DNA of 64,000 nucleotides from Massospora cicadina (Eukaryota; Entomophthoromycota; Entomophthoromycetes; Entomophthorales; Entomophthoraceae): positions 310,001-374,000 of the forward strand of contig JAKSZP010007889.1 of the NCBI GenBank assembly GCA_022478985.1, given 5' to 3'. The translations under genes were made by a program, and so were the position numbers. Positions 34,720 to 45,269 of this stretch are shown piece by piece. The number at the start of each line of letters is the position of its first letter. Position 1 is the stretch's first letter. A model generated the notes under the pieces. The model was not told the DNA's origin. It did not search any database and saw only the letters and a list, made by a program, of their open reading frames with translations.

Positions 34720-35740
34720 CCAACGTCGCTTCATAGGGCGAAAACCCCTAGAAGCGTGGTTTTCAATTATTATAAGTGAATTGAGTGAGGGGAAGGTCGT
34801 TGGCCCAGGTGTCCTGTGCAGCAGTGGCATAGCAACGCAGGTACTGTTTGAGTACTTGGTTAACTCGCTCAGTCTGTCCATTGGACTGGGTATGGTACGC
34901 TGTGGAATGTCAGGGGGATATTTTTAGGATTAAAGGAGTTCCTCAAAAACTGCGCTGTGAACTGGGAACCATGATTGCTGATAATATCCTGTGGGAGATC
35001 AAACATCGACAACATGTGATGTACAAAAAGATGGGCAGTCTCCTCCAACATAATCACAGAAGTGCAAGGAATAAAGAGGGTAAGTTTATTGAAATGATCC
35101 ACCACCACCATCACCGCTGTGAACCCATTAGAGCAGGGGAGTTCGACGATAAAATCCATGGACACTGACATCCATGGACCCTCCGCCTGCTGTAAGGGTG
35201 TAAGAGACTGTTTCTACTGAAGCAGTCCGACTTAGCCTGAGCACAAGTAATGCAGTCAATGATCCAGACCAGAACTTCTTTTGTCAAACCCGCCCAATTG
35301 TAGGTCCATTTGAACAAGTCGATGCATTTCTTATTACCAGGATGGCCGACTGTGGTGTTATTGTGATGTGCATGGAATACCTCAGTTCTGAAGGAGGGAG
35401 GAACCCAAACGCATGACCAAAAATAAATAAAAACCTCCTCCACTGAATATAGGGAGTGTTTATGCTTCTGGTGGGATAACAGCTCAACCAAATCCACTCC
35501 CTCAAGGCAGGACATTTTACTGGTTAAGACATGAGCAACTAACGGAGCGTTGGGGGCCAGAGTGATGGAGAAAATGACAGGGGGGACTATCGACAGGATT
35601 TGGGCAGCAGGAATCAGGATAACAAGATCAACTTCCTCTGGATCCGTGGAACGGTGGGTGGGGCTGCGGCTGAGAAAATCAGGAAGCACGTTGAGTGCAC
35701 CTTTAATGAATTCATATTTGAAATTAAAACTGCACAAGTC
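34720..35740 (-). pseudogene. Chromovirus C integrase remnant
   Basis: Frame 35111-35737 (208 codons) carries the HHCC zinc-binding part, with HAHHNNTTVGHPGNKKC and DCITCAQAK. Frame 34869-35171 carries the core: SMDFIVELPCSNGFTAVMVV, then IISNHGSQFTAQF, where the second catalytic Asp is Asn. A frameshift separates the two. The C-terminal part at 34418-34723 includes LGYDPSF. Confidence 0.88.
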
Positions 35741-35749
35741 CTGATAGGT

Positions 35750-36911
35750 TCAGGCTTGCCAATGTGCCAATTTTTGGGGTTTATGAAAGTACAAAAGGGC
35801 CTGGTGATCCATGCAGACCATTAATTCATGTTGAGCACCCTGTAACAGGTACCACCAATGAGTTAAGGCCCATGCAACGGCTGCCAATTCCTTGTTGTAA
35901 ATAGCCCAAGACTGCTCCATAGAGGTGAACTTTTGTGAAAAGTAGGCGACCAGGTGTTCCAAGCCATCGTGCTCCTGGAGCAACACCACTCCACTGCTAC
36001 CAAATAAGCATCACATGCAACGATATACAGATTGGTGGTATCAGCGTGCTCTAAAATGGGAGGAGACATGAACACCTCTTTAATTGATTCAAACGCCTGT
36101 TGGCATTTGGGCGTCTAATGGAACATTACATTTTTCCCTGTAAGGGGGTGGAGCGGGGCAGCAAGCTGGGAAAGGGCTAGGAAATTTTTTCCAAGATAAT
36201 GATGGCTCCCATGAAACTCCATAGTTGTTTCTGAGTAGTTGGGGTTGGCCATTCTTGGATAGCATCCAGCTTATTTGGTGGGATCACGTAACCATCTTTT
36301 GGACAAGGTTCCTAAGTCAGGTTACCTCCTCCTTATAGAACTCGCACTTAGAAGGATTAACAAACAAGGCTGCCTTATGCAAGGCGGCCACCAATGCTTC
36401 CAAATCAGCAGCATGTTGCTTGAGAGTTGGGGAGTGAACCAGAATGTCATTGATATATGCAACTGCGCAGGTAAACTGGAGGTCACCCAGTACATTGTCT
36501 ATCATACGTTGGAACATAGCGGGAGCATTCTTCAGCCCAAAGGGCATTACAAGGAATTGGAAAATGCCTCGCTTTGTCCTGATCACTGTTAACCATTCTT
36601 GCCCTTTCATTACCCAAATCTGGTTAAAAGCATTGACGAGATCCAGCTTGGAAAACACCCGAGATTTGGCGATGGCCTGGCTTATCATCTGCTCTAAAGG
36701 CAGGGGGTAGGGATTGTAAACAGTAATTTTATTTAAGTGTCCATAGTCCATGCAGGGGCGGAGGGAACCATTGGCTTTTTTAGCGAAGATGATGGGGGAC
36801 ATGATGGGTGATGTCTCCTTGAACAACCACCCTTTTTCAGCATATAGTCCCAACAAGTGTTTAGCGCTATCTCTTCCTCCGCTGTATGGGGATACAACAG
36901 ACAATTGATAT
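35750..36911 (-). pseudogene. Chromovirus C reverse transcriptase and RNase H remnant
   Basis: Frame 36317-36904 (195 codons) is open over most of the RT, with PCMDYGHLNKITV, FSKLDLVNAFNQIWV, MPFGLKNAPAMFQRMIDNV and, at 36446-36457, the active-site box YIND in place of YxDD. RNase H at 35750-35989 shows HDGLEHLVAYFSQKFT and MVCMDHQALLYFHK. Stops and a frameshift lie between them. Confidence 0.9.
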
Positions 36912-37832
36912 TCACCTAGTCACGGTTGTTCGAAATCCACAGTCAAACATAGTGTGAGCTGGCAGACAATCCACCTTTTCTGAGTCAAAGATACTTTGAT
37001 AGTGAATTAAGCTCTCAGGAAAATTGGTCGGTATGCCCGCAGAAGTGATGAGGGAAGTGATAGAACTGCGACCTTGTGTCTTCTTAAGAGTGTTAATCAG
37101 ATGGAATTCACCCTCCAGTTGATCATTAGTGAATGACAGCATGTTAGACTCCAAGTGGATCTTGACATGTTGCCAACGCCACCATACCACTCCTAAGATC
37201 ACCAGAAACACCAAGTTTGGCATAGCAGAAAAGCAGTCGCAGAAGCTGAACTGGTGTATTGAAAATGTGACTGGGCGGCGAACCAGATATGAGGTTTGGG
37301 AGGCTGATGACGCAACCATCACTGAAAGACCTGCATCCAGGTCAAGTTCCACTTGCTGGGCCAGTTCTACACTCATAAAATTACCCGCAGCTCCAGTGTC
37401 CACCAGGGCCTTGAAGGAGATGTGATGGGATCCAACACTAATCTTCATGGGTAATAAGAAGTAAGCGAAATTCTCTTTATTGGTAGTTGTGGATGCATCC
37501 AGTGATACTGAAGAGATGGTAGTGGGGTCAGGGGAAACCACTAGGCTCTTATGGGGGGTAAACTCGTTGCAAGTCGGGGTGTCAGATCCTACTGACATGG
37601 GCAAAATAGCTGCGGCAACTATGGGGTATGGGTTTGTAGTTTTTAGTGGAACTGGACTATTGTGGACAGGGAAAATCTTCTTAACAACCTGGTTCAGTTG
37701 GAAAGGAGGGGCCATTGTTGTGCCAATATCTACGAGAAAGGCGGAAATGGCTAAAAAGGATGGTTGGTCAATTATGTCAGGCAAACAGCAAGTAAGAATT
37801 AGACCAGCCTGCCAGCCTAGGTGCCAAAGCAC
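36912..37832 (-). pseudogene. Chromovirus C protease region, 306-codon frame
   Basis: The frame opens inside the 5' LTR and crosses its end at 37775. At about 37380-37430 it has FKALVDTGAAGNFMSVELA, an intact D-T-G protease box. The part before it is only some 100 residues, too short for a normal Gag, whereas element A has about 300 residues there. It ends in a stop at 36912, just before the RT begins in another frame, so readthrough to Pol would need a frameshift. Confidence 0.8.
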
Positions 37833-38924
37833 TCAAACGGCAAACCAGAATTCTTAAGGCACTGCTGCTAGTATGACTGATATGGAACTGGAAAGGTATT
37901 TTCCCAATAATTGCCAGTGAGCAAGAATCTCATACAGGCACATAATACAATACCAGATGAGTACGGCCATTAACCCCAAGGGAGTGTGAGGGTCAGAGGA
38001 ATAGACAGTTTTTTTCAACATAAAAACTAGATTTTTAGGAAAGTGTTTTTAATGGCAAATTTAGGAAAGAAAATTGATCAACAATTTTCTCAGTGTGATG
38101 CGACTGATTAAATAGTAGGTGATTTAGAGAGGAACCAAGCCAGGATTGGGTCCCTCAAGTTTGACCTAGCTGGCTGATTGTTCAGGAATGGGGAACAGAT
38201 AAGTTAGTTGAGAACTGACATCAAAGAATTTGGCGGCGGACCAAGTTGCTGTTGGTTTGACCTCAAATGTTGAACCAAGGCTTAGATACTTTTCCAATGG
38301 TGGGAATGAAAGCGTTTAGCCTGACGAGAAGCAAGAATCTTCCAAGGCCACCCCATATAGGGGTGGACCCATTTGGTTGGGAACGGGTTCAGAACATCCA
38401 ACCCACCCATGCCCAATTGCTGGGCCGTTCGTTCAGTCAAAATCATTGCTTCAGGTGCAACGCCCAATTTGTCGGCAGGAAGCTTAGAACCCTCATCAAT
38501 GGTGCCCAATGCTATTACCTGCCCATTGGGGATCATCCCTGACAATTTTGGAAGGGGTAATTTTCTCAAATGTAGTGTTAACTGAATCAAGACTGTCAGC
38601 CATTCTGGCCAATAGGTCATTCTTCATTCCTTTTTGACCATTTAAAATTCTTATCAAATGACTGCCACCTGATGTTGTTCTGATCAATTTTATTTCAGCA
38701 ATCTTGATGCAGATTTCGCTAATTCCCTGTAACAGTTCTGCTGAGGTAAGTGTGGGTACTGGAGGAGGGATCCAAATTTGGAAGAGCTGTTACCCAGCGC
38801 TCGTCTACCATGTGGGCAAGATCCCCTGAGTGATGAGAGGTACAGCCATCCTCTTCAGTACCTTCTTGCTTGGAAATGGGAAAATGACCCAATTAATGCC
38901 AGAGGACGTCCCTTGGGACTTACA
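37775..38924 (-). repeat. Chromovirus C 5' LTR
   Basis: The minus strand starts TGTAAGTCC at 38924 and ends CCTGACA at 37775, with GTTTG just outside. It contains a minus frame at 38282-38620 (112 codons) with PADKLGVAPEAMILTERTAQ, related to the LTR-encoded ORFs of element A. Confidence 0.93.
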
Positions 38925-38929
38925 GTTTG

Positions 38930-39131
38930 AGCGTGGGAGGGCACTGGGGTTATTGTGAGTTAGGTTTTTTGCAAGATGCAATGTGAGGTCCCTTGGGGGA
39001 ACAAAATGACCCAAAGAATTAGGTGGTCTGGCTGAGCCAGGTCGCAAGCATTTTCCTCCAGGGTAAAAAACACTTGGAGGAGTTTCACCGCTGCCCCGCC
39101 TGGAAGCATCAGGTAGTGAGGCTGAGGACAT
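38930..39131 (-). mobile_element. LINE-II ORF1, 5' part (continues at 26728)
   Basis: The minus strand opens at an ATG at 39131 with MSSASLPDASRRGSGETPPS and runs without a stop to the insertion site of chromovirus C. Once C and one GTTTG are removed, the frame continues into 26728 and onward without a break. This is therefore the true N-terminal part of the ORF1 described at 24362-26733. Confidence 0.75.
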
Positions 39132-39751
39132 CTATTGAGTGATGTTGCGGCAAATTGGAGTGGTAAACTTAGTTTTACTTTTTAGATAAAATACTAAAAA
39201 GTGAGTTCAAATGTAAAAAGATTCTTAATGAAGACACAAAGATAATATGAACTTATAAATATTACCATCTTTTATAAAGTATATATATATTAATTAGCTA
39301 CTTTGATTTCTGTTTCTTAAATATAACTTTTAATATATATTTCCTTTATAGTTACAATATGGTACTTTATCACCTCTATTTTCAGTATTGGATGGTCTCA
39401 ACCTAAAGGAGAAATTCATCAGTGTCTCTTGTCACCTCTATTGATATATCTTGTCTGAGAACTATCCAATATCCTCGTTCTTCCACTGTTACCAATAGTT
39501 TCCTAACTACTTATCTGTTAAAATCTACCCACAGAACTGTAATATTCTTTAGGGACACTATATCCTATCTTCTTTGATGAATCTAAATAATTTAATACAC
39601 CCTATCCAAATCTTTATAAGCTGCCTGTTGAATCTATAATAATATAAAATAAGATTCAGAAAATTCATCACTATTATATAATGACATATGTTCTAGTATT
39701 AAAGAGCTCTGTAATACTTATGTAAAGATAAAAGGTTTTCCTTAGCTTAAT
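39132..39751. other. AT-rich stretch between LINE-II and element F
   Basis: No frame of note. It may include the 5' untranslated part of the LINE-II copy on the minus strand. A short TA repeat occurs near 39283-39290. Confidence 0.45.
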
Positions 39752-40429
39752 TGTCATGGATGGGAAAGCAAATGGATCAGCAGATCATTCCTTGATCAGT
39801 GGAATGAGTAGGTTTGACCACCAGAATGGTGGAGGTGCAGGCAACCAACTTGCTGCAGGTGGGGAAAATGAGCCCCTTTTATAGGTTTGGGCAAACAACC
39901 AATTTTCTCAGCAACAGAGTGATGTCATGTAAAATAATATTTACCCTGAGAAGTCAGATTTTTCATTAATGAAGATGATGATGTCACCTGAAATTAGTAT
40001 GAAAATTGACCCACTTTTTTATAATCATGGGGCCAAGATAATTTTCATTCTTCTGATGTTGTGCCAATGACCTGATAAAATTACTCAAGATGGGAGTGAC
40101 CAAGGCTTGAAGATGAATATTACTAGATCAGAAAACTAAACAATTTGATAGTCACTAAGAGACTTGATGCAAGGTGCATGATAGAAGCTTAATCACTTAA
40201 ACCTGAATTCACCCAGAATGCTACTAGACTTAGCAATGAATTAATTTTGGAAGAAGATACAATTGCCAAACCCAGAAGCAGGGAGAATGAAAGGGCCCCT
40301 GGACATCCAGGTTCAAGATAACCACTGTGAGAAGGAGCTCGCAGATACAAGAATTGACTCAAATAGATGGAGCTATGAAAGCAGCAGTGAGACGCTGTCC
40401 AACTAGAGAATCTTGAAAACCCCTATCGG

Positions 40430-40966
40430 CATACATATACCCAACTGGTTTCTAAATATTATTCATTCTATATTTATTTATCACTAAAAGTCTAAAATAT
40501 TTTCACTTTTTACATCAATAAAAAACTTACCATAGAATCTTATTTTATGTTTTTTATTTTCACTTATAATTGTTTAAGTGAACTAATTGCCAGTAACCAG
40601 TGTTGGATTAGCAAGTACTCAGAATACAGTAACCAGTCTGAGATCTACTCTGTTTGAACAAGGACACTCTCTATTTTGATACCTTGGTGCTGATCTGCCA
40701 AGAGAGATTAGATTGGCTTCTGATAAGTGCTGAGTGTCACCATATAACAAAAATGTCTAATAATGTCAACAAGAAATCTGTCAGGTGAAATTAGCTTAAA
40801 AAGAGAATGATGCTACCAAATGGTAGCATCAAAGAAGATTTTCTGTATGAGGATGATTGTGTTCTAAGCAAAGGTCTTCTGGTGCTTAATCTGCGCAGAG
40901 TAAACTCTCTGAGAAGAGAATTGACATCACATGTTAAGGGGAGCTGAGGTCAGTGAGCTGACTGTA
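40430..40966 (+). repeat. Element F 5' LTR, 3' portion
   Basis: The sequence lies directly before the primer site and has no coding capacity. It is AT-rich near 40440-40580 and then has mixed sequence, as in the R-U5 part of the D LTR. No second F LTR is in the window for comparison. Confidence 0.5.
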
Positions 40967-40980
40967 TTGCTTACTACAGG

Positions 40981-41653
40981 TGTGACATATTGGGGCTGGC
41001 CTGATATGCACGTTGACCTCATTTATATGTTATAGATTCGCCTGAAAATCTGGAGGTCAAAAAAGGGGCAGGTCAGTCAGAAGGACAATTTGAAATTGAA
41101 ATTGTAGGTAAGGATTCAGGGATTCAAGAACAAGGGCTTATCTGGCATATCAAATGATTTGAGTCTTTAATACTCCAAATTTCTGTAATTTAAGACGTGA
41201 GGCTTTTGTGAGCAAGGATTTAGATTTCATTCATAAGCCTAATTTAGCATTTTAATTATTTGAACCATCGCAAATGCTTTAAAATGAGGAAAGGCAACTG
41301 GAAATACAGTTTTGCCTTTTCAGAAATTCCTAATAAAATTATTAGTATTATTACTTGCCTAAAATTAATTTTTTGTTTTAAAAAGAAAATATTATTTAGA
41401 ATCAACCATAATCATTAGCTCAACTAGTGAGCTAGGCCAAGAGTTTGCTTTGTTTGTGGCCATATCATGGAGCCAGATGCTGCTGCTTGCATACAGAATC
41501 ACTGGAACCATGTCTGCAAATATCTTGCAGATTCTGGTAGTGGCGTGCAGGTTTGAGGGTGGATCTCTGCAGTGTTGTCAATCATGTGGTCGTTGATATG
41601 GTTTTTACTTCCCAACTCCTTTGTTGCATATTGGCGCAAGCCCATATGTTATA
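40981..41653 (+). repeat. Chromovirus E 5' LTR
   Basis: It starts TGTGACATATTGGGG and ends ATGTTATA. It is about 39 bp shorter than its partner, mostly because the partner gained the micro-insertion at 48212. The region 41401-41640 aligns closely with 48410-48650. Confidence 0.88.
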
Positions 41654-41869
41654 TAAAACAAAACTTAAATACATTTCACTCAATCTTGTGGGGGCCGCAG
41701 GAGAAAGTGGTGGTCACTAATGGAGAGAATTGAAACTGACATCTCTTGGCCATGGTTATGGTAGGGTTCTCATTGGCATTCTTCCTATGTGAGGTGGGAT
41801 GATTATGGGAATGGTAACTCCACAAACCATAGAAGTCCAGGTAATACCCAAGATTCCTAAAGGTCAGGT

Positions 41870-42520
41870 GGCGTTGGTCATGGAGGCGCTGGACTAAATT
41901 CATAGTGACATTGTGAATATCCACTTCCAAGCATGGTTGGCACAGGCAACAGAGGGGAAACCCCTCTTGCGCTCCAACTATCCCAGGTGGTGGGCGCATT
42001 ACCCCCAGAGTTGGCGGGAAGGTTGCATGAGCTTATTGAGAAACAAGGGAGTTTTCTGAATTTAATGGAAGAGTGTATGGAGTTGATCAATCAGGCTGCA
42101 TGTCCAGATGAGGCAAAAGATGAGGTATGATCAGCATTCTTAACAGGTAGCCAGGGTCGTAGCTCAATAGATGAATATGCACAAGTTTTCCATCTGCCGT
42201 TGAAGGTAGCACAGGTCTCAGATTCCCAATCTTTACATGTTATGCCAGAGGTTGCAGGAAGATTTTCTAAAAGCTTTAGCAGCAGCAAAGATCCAGGGCA
42301 CGTTGAGGGAGGAAATGGCCTTAGCGTTACAAGTCAAGAAGCAATTGGTGCTGGCATAGGAGCGGTTGTAAGGATCAATGTCACCAGGAAAGGGACAGTC
42401 CCAGTGAATGGCTGTTCTAATCAGGGGGACTGGCATCCTGTACCAATAAACCTTGGAAACGTGCAAGGGGAGGGAGTTAAGAAAGTGAAGATAAAGCACA
42501 TAAATCAGTGAGCCATGGGT
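41870..42520 (+). pseudogene. Chromovirus E Gag remnant
   Basis: Located between the 5' LTR and the protease. Readable pieces include HFQAWLAQATEGKPLLRSNY near 41920-41980 and LREEMALALQVKKQLVLA near 42300-42360. Frames shift repeatedly and I find no zinc knuckle. The assignment to Gag is by position. Confidence 0.5.
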
Positions 42521-42629
42521 AGAAAAAGGGGAATATGCTTAAATTTTCATCATTAGACAATTTACAATTGAAAGACTCATTCAGAAAAAAAATCAACTTA
42601 TTCACATTATCCTTATTTGTTTATCCCCA

Positions 42630-42900
42630 TAGAGTTGCACGTGGATGGTGGAACATAAGAGGCAGTGGCCCTGGTAGATACTGGTTAGGCGAGACCTACA
42701 TTGAGCTTGCGTTGGTGGAACGCCTGAAGTTGCAGGTGCAGAGGGGACCAGAGGTGGTATTTGCTGATGCATCACAGAGGGCGCCATCATGGTGAGTGAG
42801 CCCTTCAGTGAATATACGACAGGACCTATTTGGGTTCTTGGAGCAGTTCTGTACAATTGAAAACCTGGCCTACCCAGTAGTGCTAGGGATGCGGTGGTGA
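42630..42900 (+). pseudogene. Chromovirus E protease remnant
   Basis: Near 42659-42685 the translation reads AVALVDTG and then a stop; the frame 42535-42795 resumes with TYIELALVERLKLQVQ. D-T-G is the active-site triad of retropepsin-type enzymes, and the hydrophobic pattern after it fits. A late GMRWW near 42885 corresponds to the G-x-x-W end seen in A and C. Confidence 0.7.
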
Positions 42901-43159
42901 TATTGGTTCAGACCCCAGATCAATATGCCTTCCAGTACTATAACCTTTAACCCAAGGATGGGTCCACTGATGAAGTGGAGGCTGTTGGTTGGAAACCATG
43001 ATTTGAATGAACATAGAACCCTGGGGGCCATGCAGTAAGAGGTTTTACCAGCAGAATACCAAGAATTTTGAGGTTCTTTGGACCAAAAAGGATACAACAT
43101 TCTCTCCCATGGGGCCATTTACATTCTCATTTTGGTTTAAAGAAGGTTCAAAACTCCCC

Positions 43160-45250
43160 ATGGATGCCCAAATTATCCGCTGAATGAATGAGCCAAAGCC
43201 GCGCTGGAGTATCATGTGGATTCAATGTTGAATGGAGGATTGATCAAAGCCAACAAAGTCTGCTGTGGTATACACGGTGTTGATAGTGCTCAAAGAAAAT
43301 GGAGAGTTATGGCCATTTGTGGACTATTGGAGAATGATTGCAGTCATGGAGCTGGACCCTTACCTAATGCCATTAATAGAAAATATCCTGCCAATGGTCA
43401 TGGGGATGCAACATCTTCAACAAGTTTGATCTGACAGAAGCATTCAATCAGGTACCCGTGAGGCCAGAGCACCAGAATTGCTCATCGTTTAAATGTCACT
43501 TGGAATGTTCCAATACCAAACTATGCCATTTGGGCTGCGCAATGCCCTAGCAGTGTTCCAATGCTTTATCGACCAAATACTCAGCCAGATGATTGGTAAG
43601 TGTTGCAACGCATATATGGATGACATCCTTGTGTTTTCACATTCTAAGGAGGCACATGTGCATGACGTGCGGGAGGCCTTGGAAGCATTGGCTGGGGGAG
43701 GATTATGGCTGAAGCCTTCAAAGTGTGAATTTAACCAGGAGGCAATTATATTCCTGGGGAGCGTTGTTGTTGAGAAAGTGTTGAAAATTTGGGCTGTAGA
43801 CGGATGGCTGGTCCTTCTTTGTCCGTGGGGCAGAGTTTTGGGCGTCTGTTGTATGAGGACAACAGATAGGATGGTGATTTAAAATTTAATTTAAAGCTTA
43901 TTGTTGGCACTTCAATAGTATACGTTGTCATTTCATTTGGATGATGGCACGCCGCCCTGATCTTACTGATCCCAAGTGAAAATTGAAAAATATAAAAAAT
44001 GAACATACTAAACAAAAAAGTTTATAAATTAAATTATAAACAAATCCAGTAGTGAAAGGATATTTTATTAGTGTAAATGCAAAGTTATATATAGGGTTCG
44101 GCGTCAACCACATCTTACCCATGACACCTTACTTTTCAGTGACCCTTGGCCACGTAAAAAGTTTGTAATGACATCTACAAATTCTTCGACTCAGGGCATC
44201 ATGCTCAGCCTCAGAGTCGGAGTAAACACCATCATCAACCTTGAAATGGCGTTTCGTCAAACCTTCAAAATAGCTGAACCAATTCACTTTCACGTGCAAA
44301 CAGCAGTACATACCAGGGCGATTCATATCACTAATTAGTAATTGATTTGATTGAAAACTCGACCAACATTTAACCTAATTTCAACATAGACCAACAAAGC
44401 CCACGTGCCTGAATCATTAAATCAAAGCTTAAATTTAAGTTTACATGACCTACAAAGCCCTCAGGACCATGTCATCATAGTCAAATATAATTAAGTGAAA
44501 TTGCTAGGCCGCGAATTCTAAGCTTTTCATAAGCTTAGAATATACCTGGTCCATAATTGCTAATATCTGATATGATCCATAATAAGTTTCTAAACAGCTA
44601 ACCTTATTATGTCCCTATCAAATATCTAATGATTAGGTCCAGTCAATTACTCAACAGAAAGGCCTGGGGTATGCCCAGATAAGATACAGGCAGTGCGCGC
44701 ATGAATGGCACCAACAGATCAGACAGTTAAAGAAGTTTTCTGGAGACAGTGAAATCCTCTGGCAGCTCATCAAGAATCAAACAAAGTTAGTCTTGCCACT
44801 TACACAATTAACACAAGATGTGCCATTTGTATAGGGGAAGAAGAGGAGCGAGCATCCAAACTGATGAAAAAGAAGCTCATTTTGGCACCAGTACTCGCAC
44901 ATCACAATCCTGAGAAACCTTTTGTGGTTGAGATGGAATCCTCAAATTTTGCTGTTAGCCAAACTCTTACAGAGGGAAGAGGAAAAGTTGGAGCATCCGG
45001 TGTGTTATTTCAGCCAGTTATATTCCAGCAGAAACAAACTATCTGATATGTGACAAGGAGCTACTGAAGGTGGTCGTGGCGCTGCAGGAGTGGCAGCACC
45101 AATTGTTGTATGACCACCATCCTTTTGTAGTTTGGACAGACCATCAGGCACTGGAGTACTACCAGGAGCCCAGGAAATGGAATCAGCGCTAAGCCCAAAG
45201 GCATGTATAGCTGGTTCAGTATGATTTCTGAGTAGAGTACCATCCAGGAG
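43160..45250 (+). pseudogene. Chromovirus E reverse transcriptase and RNase H remnant, split by a solo LTR
   Basis: The RT is readable at 43430-43780, with FDLTEAFNQVPV, MPFGLRNALAVFQCFIDQIL and the catalytic YMDD at 43613-43624, intact. It breaks off in FLGSVVVEK at the insertion at 43779 and resumes at 44657 with a region reading GVCPDKIQAV. RNase H follows at 44860-45200, with NPEKPFVVEMESSNFAVSQ and FVVWTDHQALEYYQ. Stops are scattered throughout. Confidence 0.9.
43779..44656. repeat. 878-bp solo LTR inside E reverse transcriptase
   Basis: It begins TGTTGA, ends TCAACA (a 6-bp inverted terminal match) and is flanked by GAAAG at 43774-43778 and 44657-44661. The E RT is continuous across it when one GAAAG is removed. 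It holds an 11-bp perfect hairpin at 44515-44541 and a TATATATA near 44086. Orientation is unsure. No other copy is in the window, so it belongs to a further LTR family. A short minus frame at 44129-44326 is probably chance. Confidence 0.8.
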
Positions 45251-45269
45251 CTTTCAACACCATAGCAGA

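Larger units (their letters stand above)
26734..38924 (-). mobile_element. Chromovirus C (Ty3/gypsy with chromodomain), split by element B
   Basis: The two LTRs (37775-38924, 1150 bp; and 26734-27312 plus 33449-34020, 1151 bp) match in length and sequence, and GTTTG flanks both outer ends (26729-26733 and 38925-38929). Without B the element is 6055 bp, with an internal region of 3754 bp. Protease, RT, RNase H, integrase and chromodomain are read in order on the minus strand. Between the 5' LTR and the protease there is little room for Gag compared with element A, so Gag seems deleted. Frameshifts and stops make it inactive. Confidence 0.93.

Noticed and set aside
44129..44326. Minus-strand frame of 65 codons with GTATGT and TTCAG splice-like signals
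   Set aside because: It lies wholly inside the 878-bp solo LTR defined by GAAAG duplications, so it is probably not a host exon.
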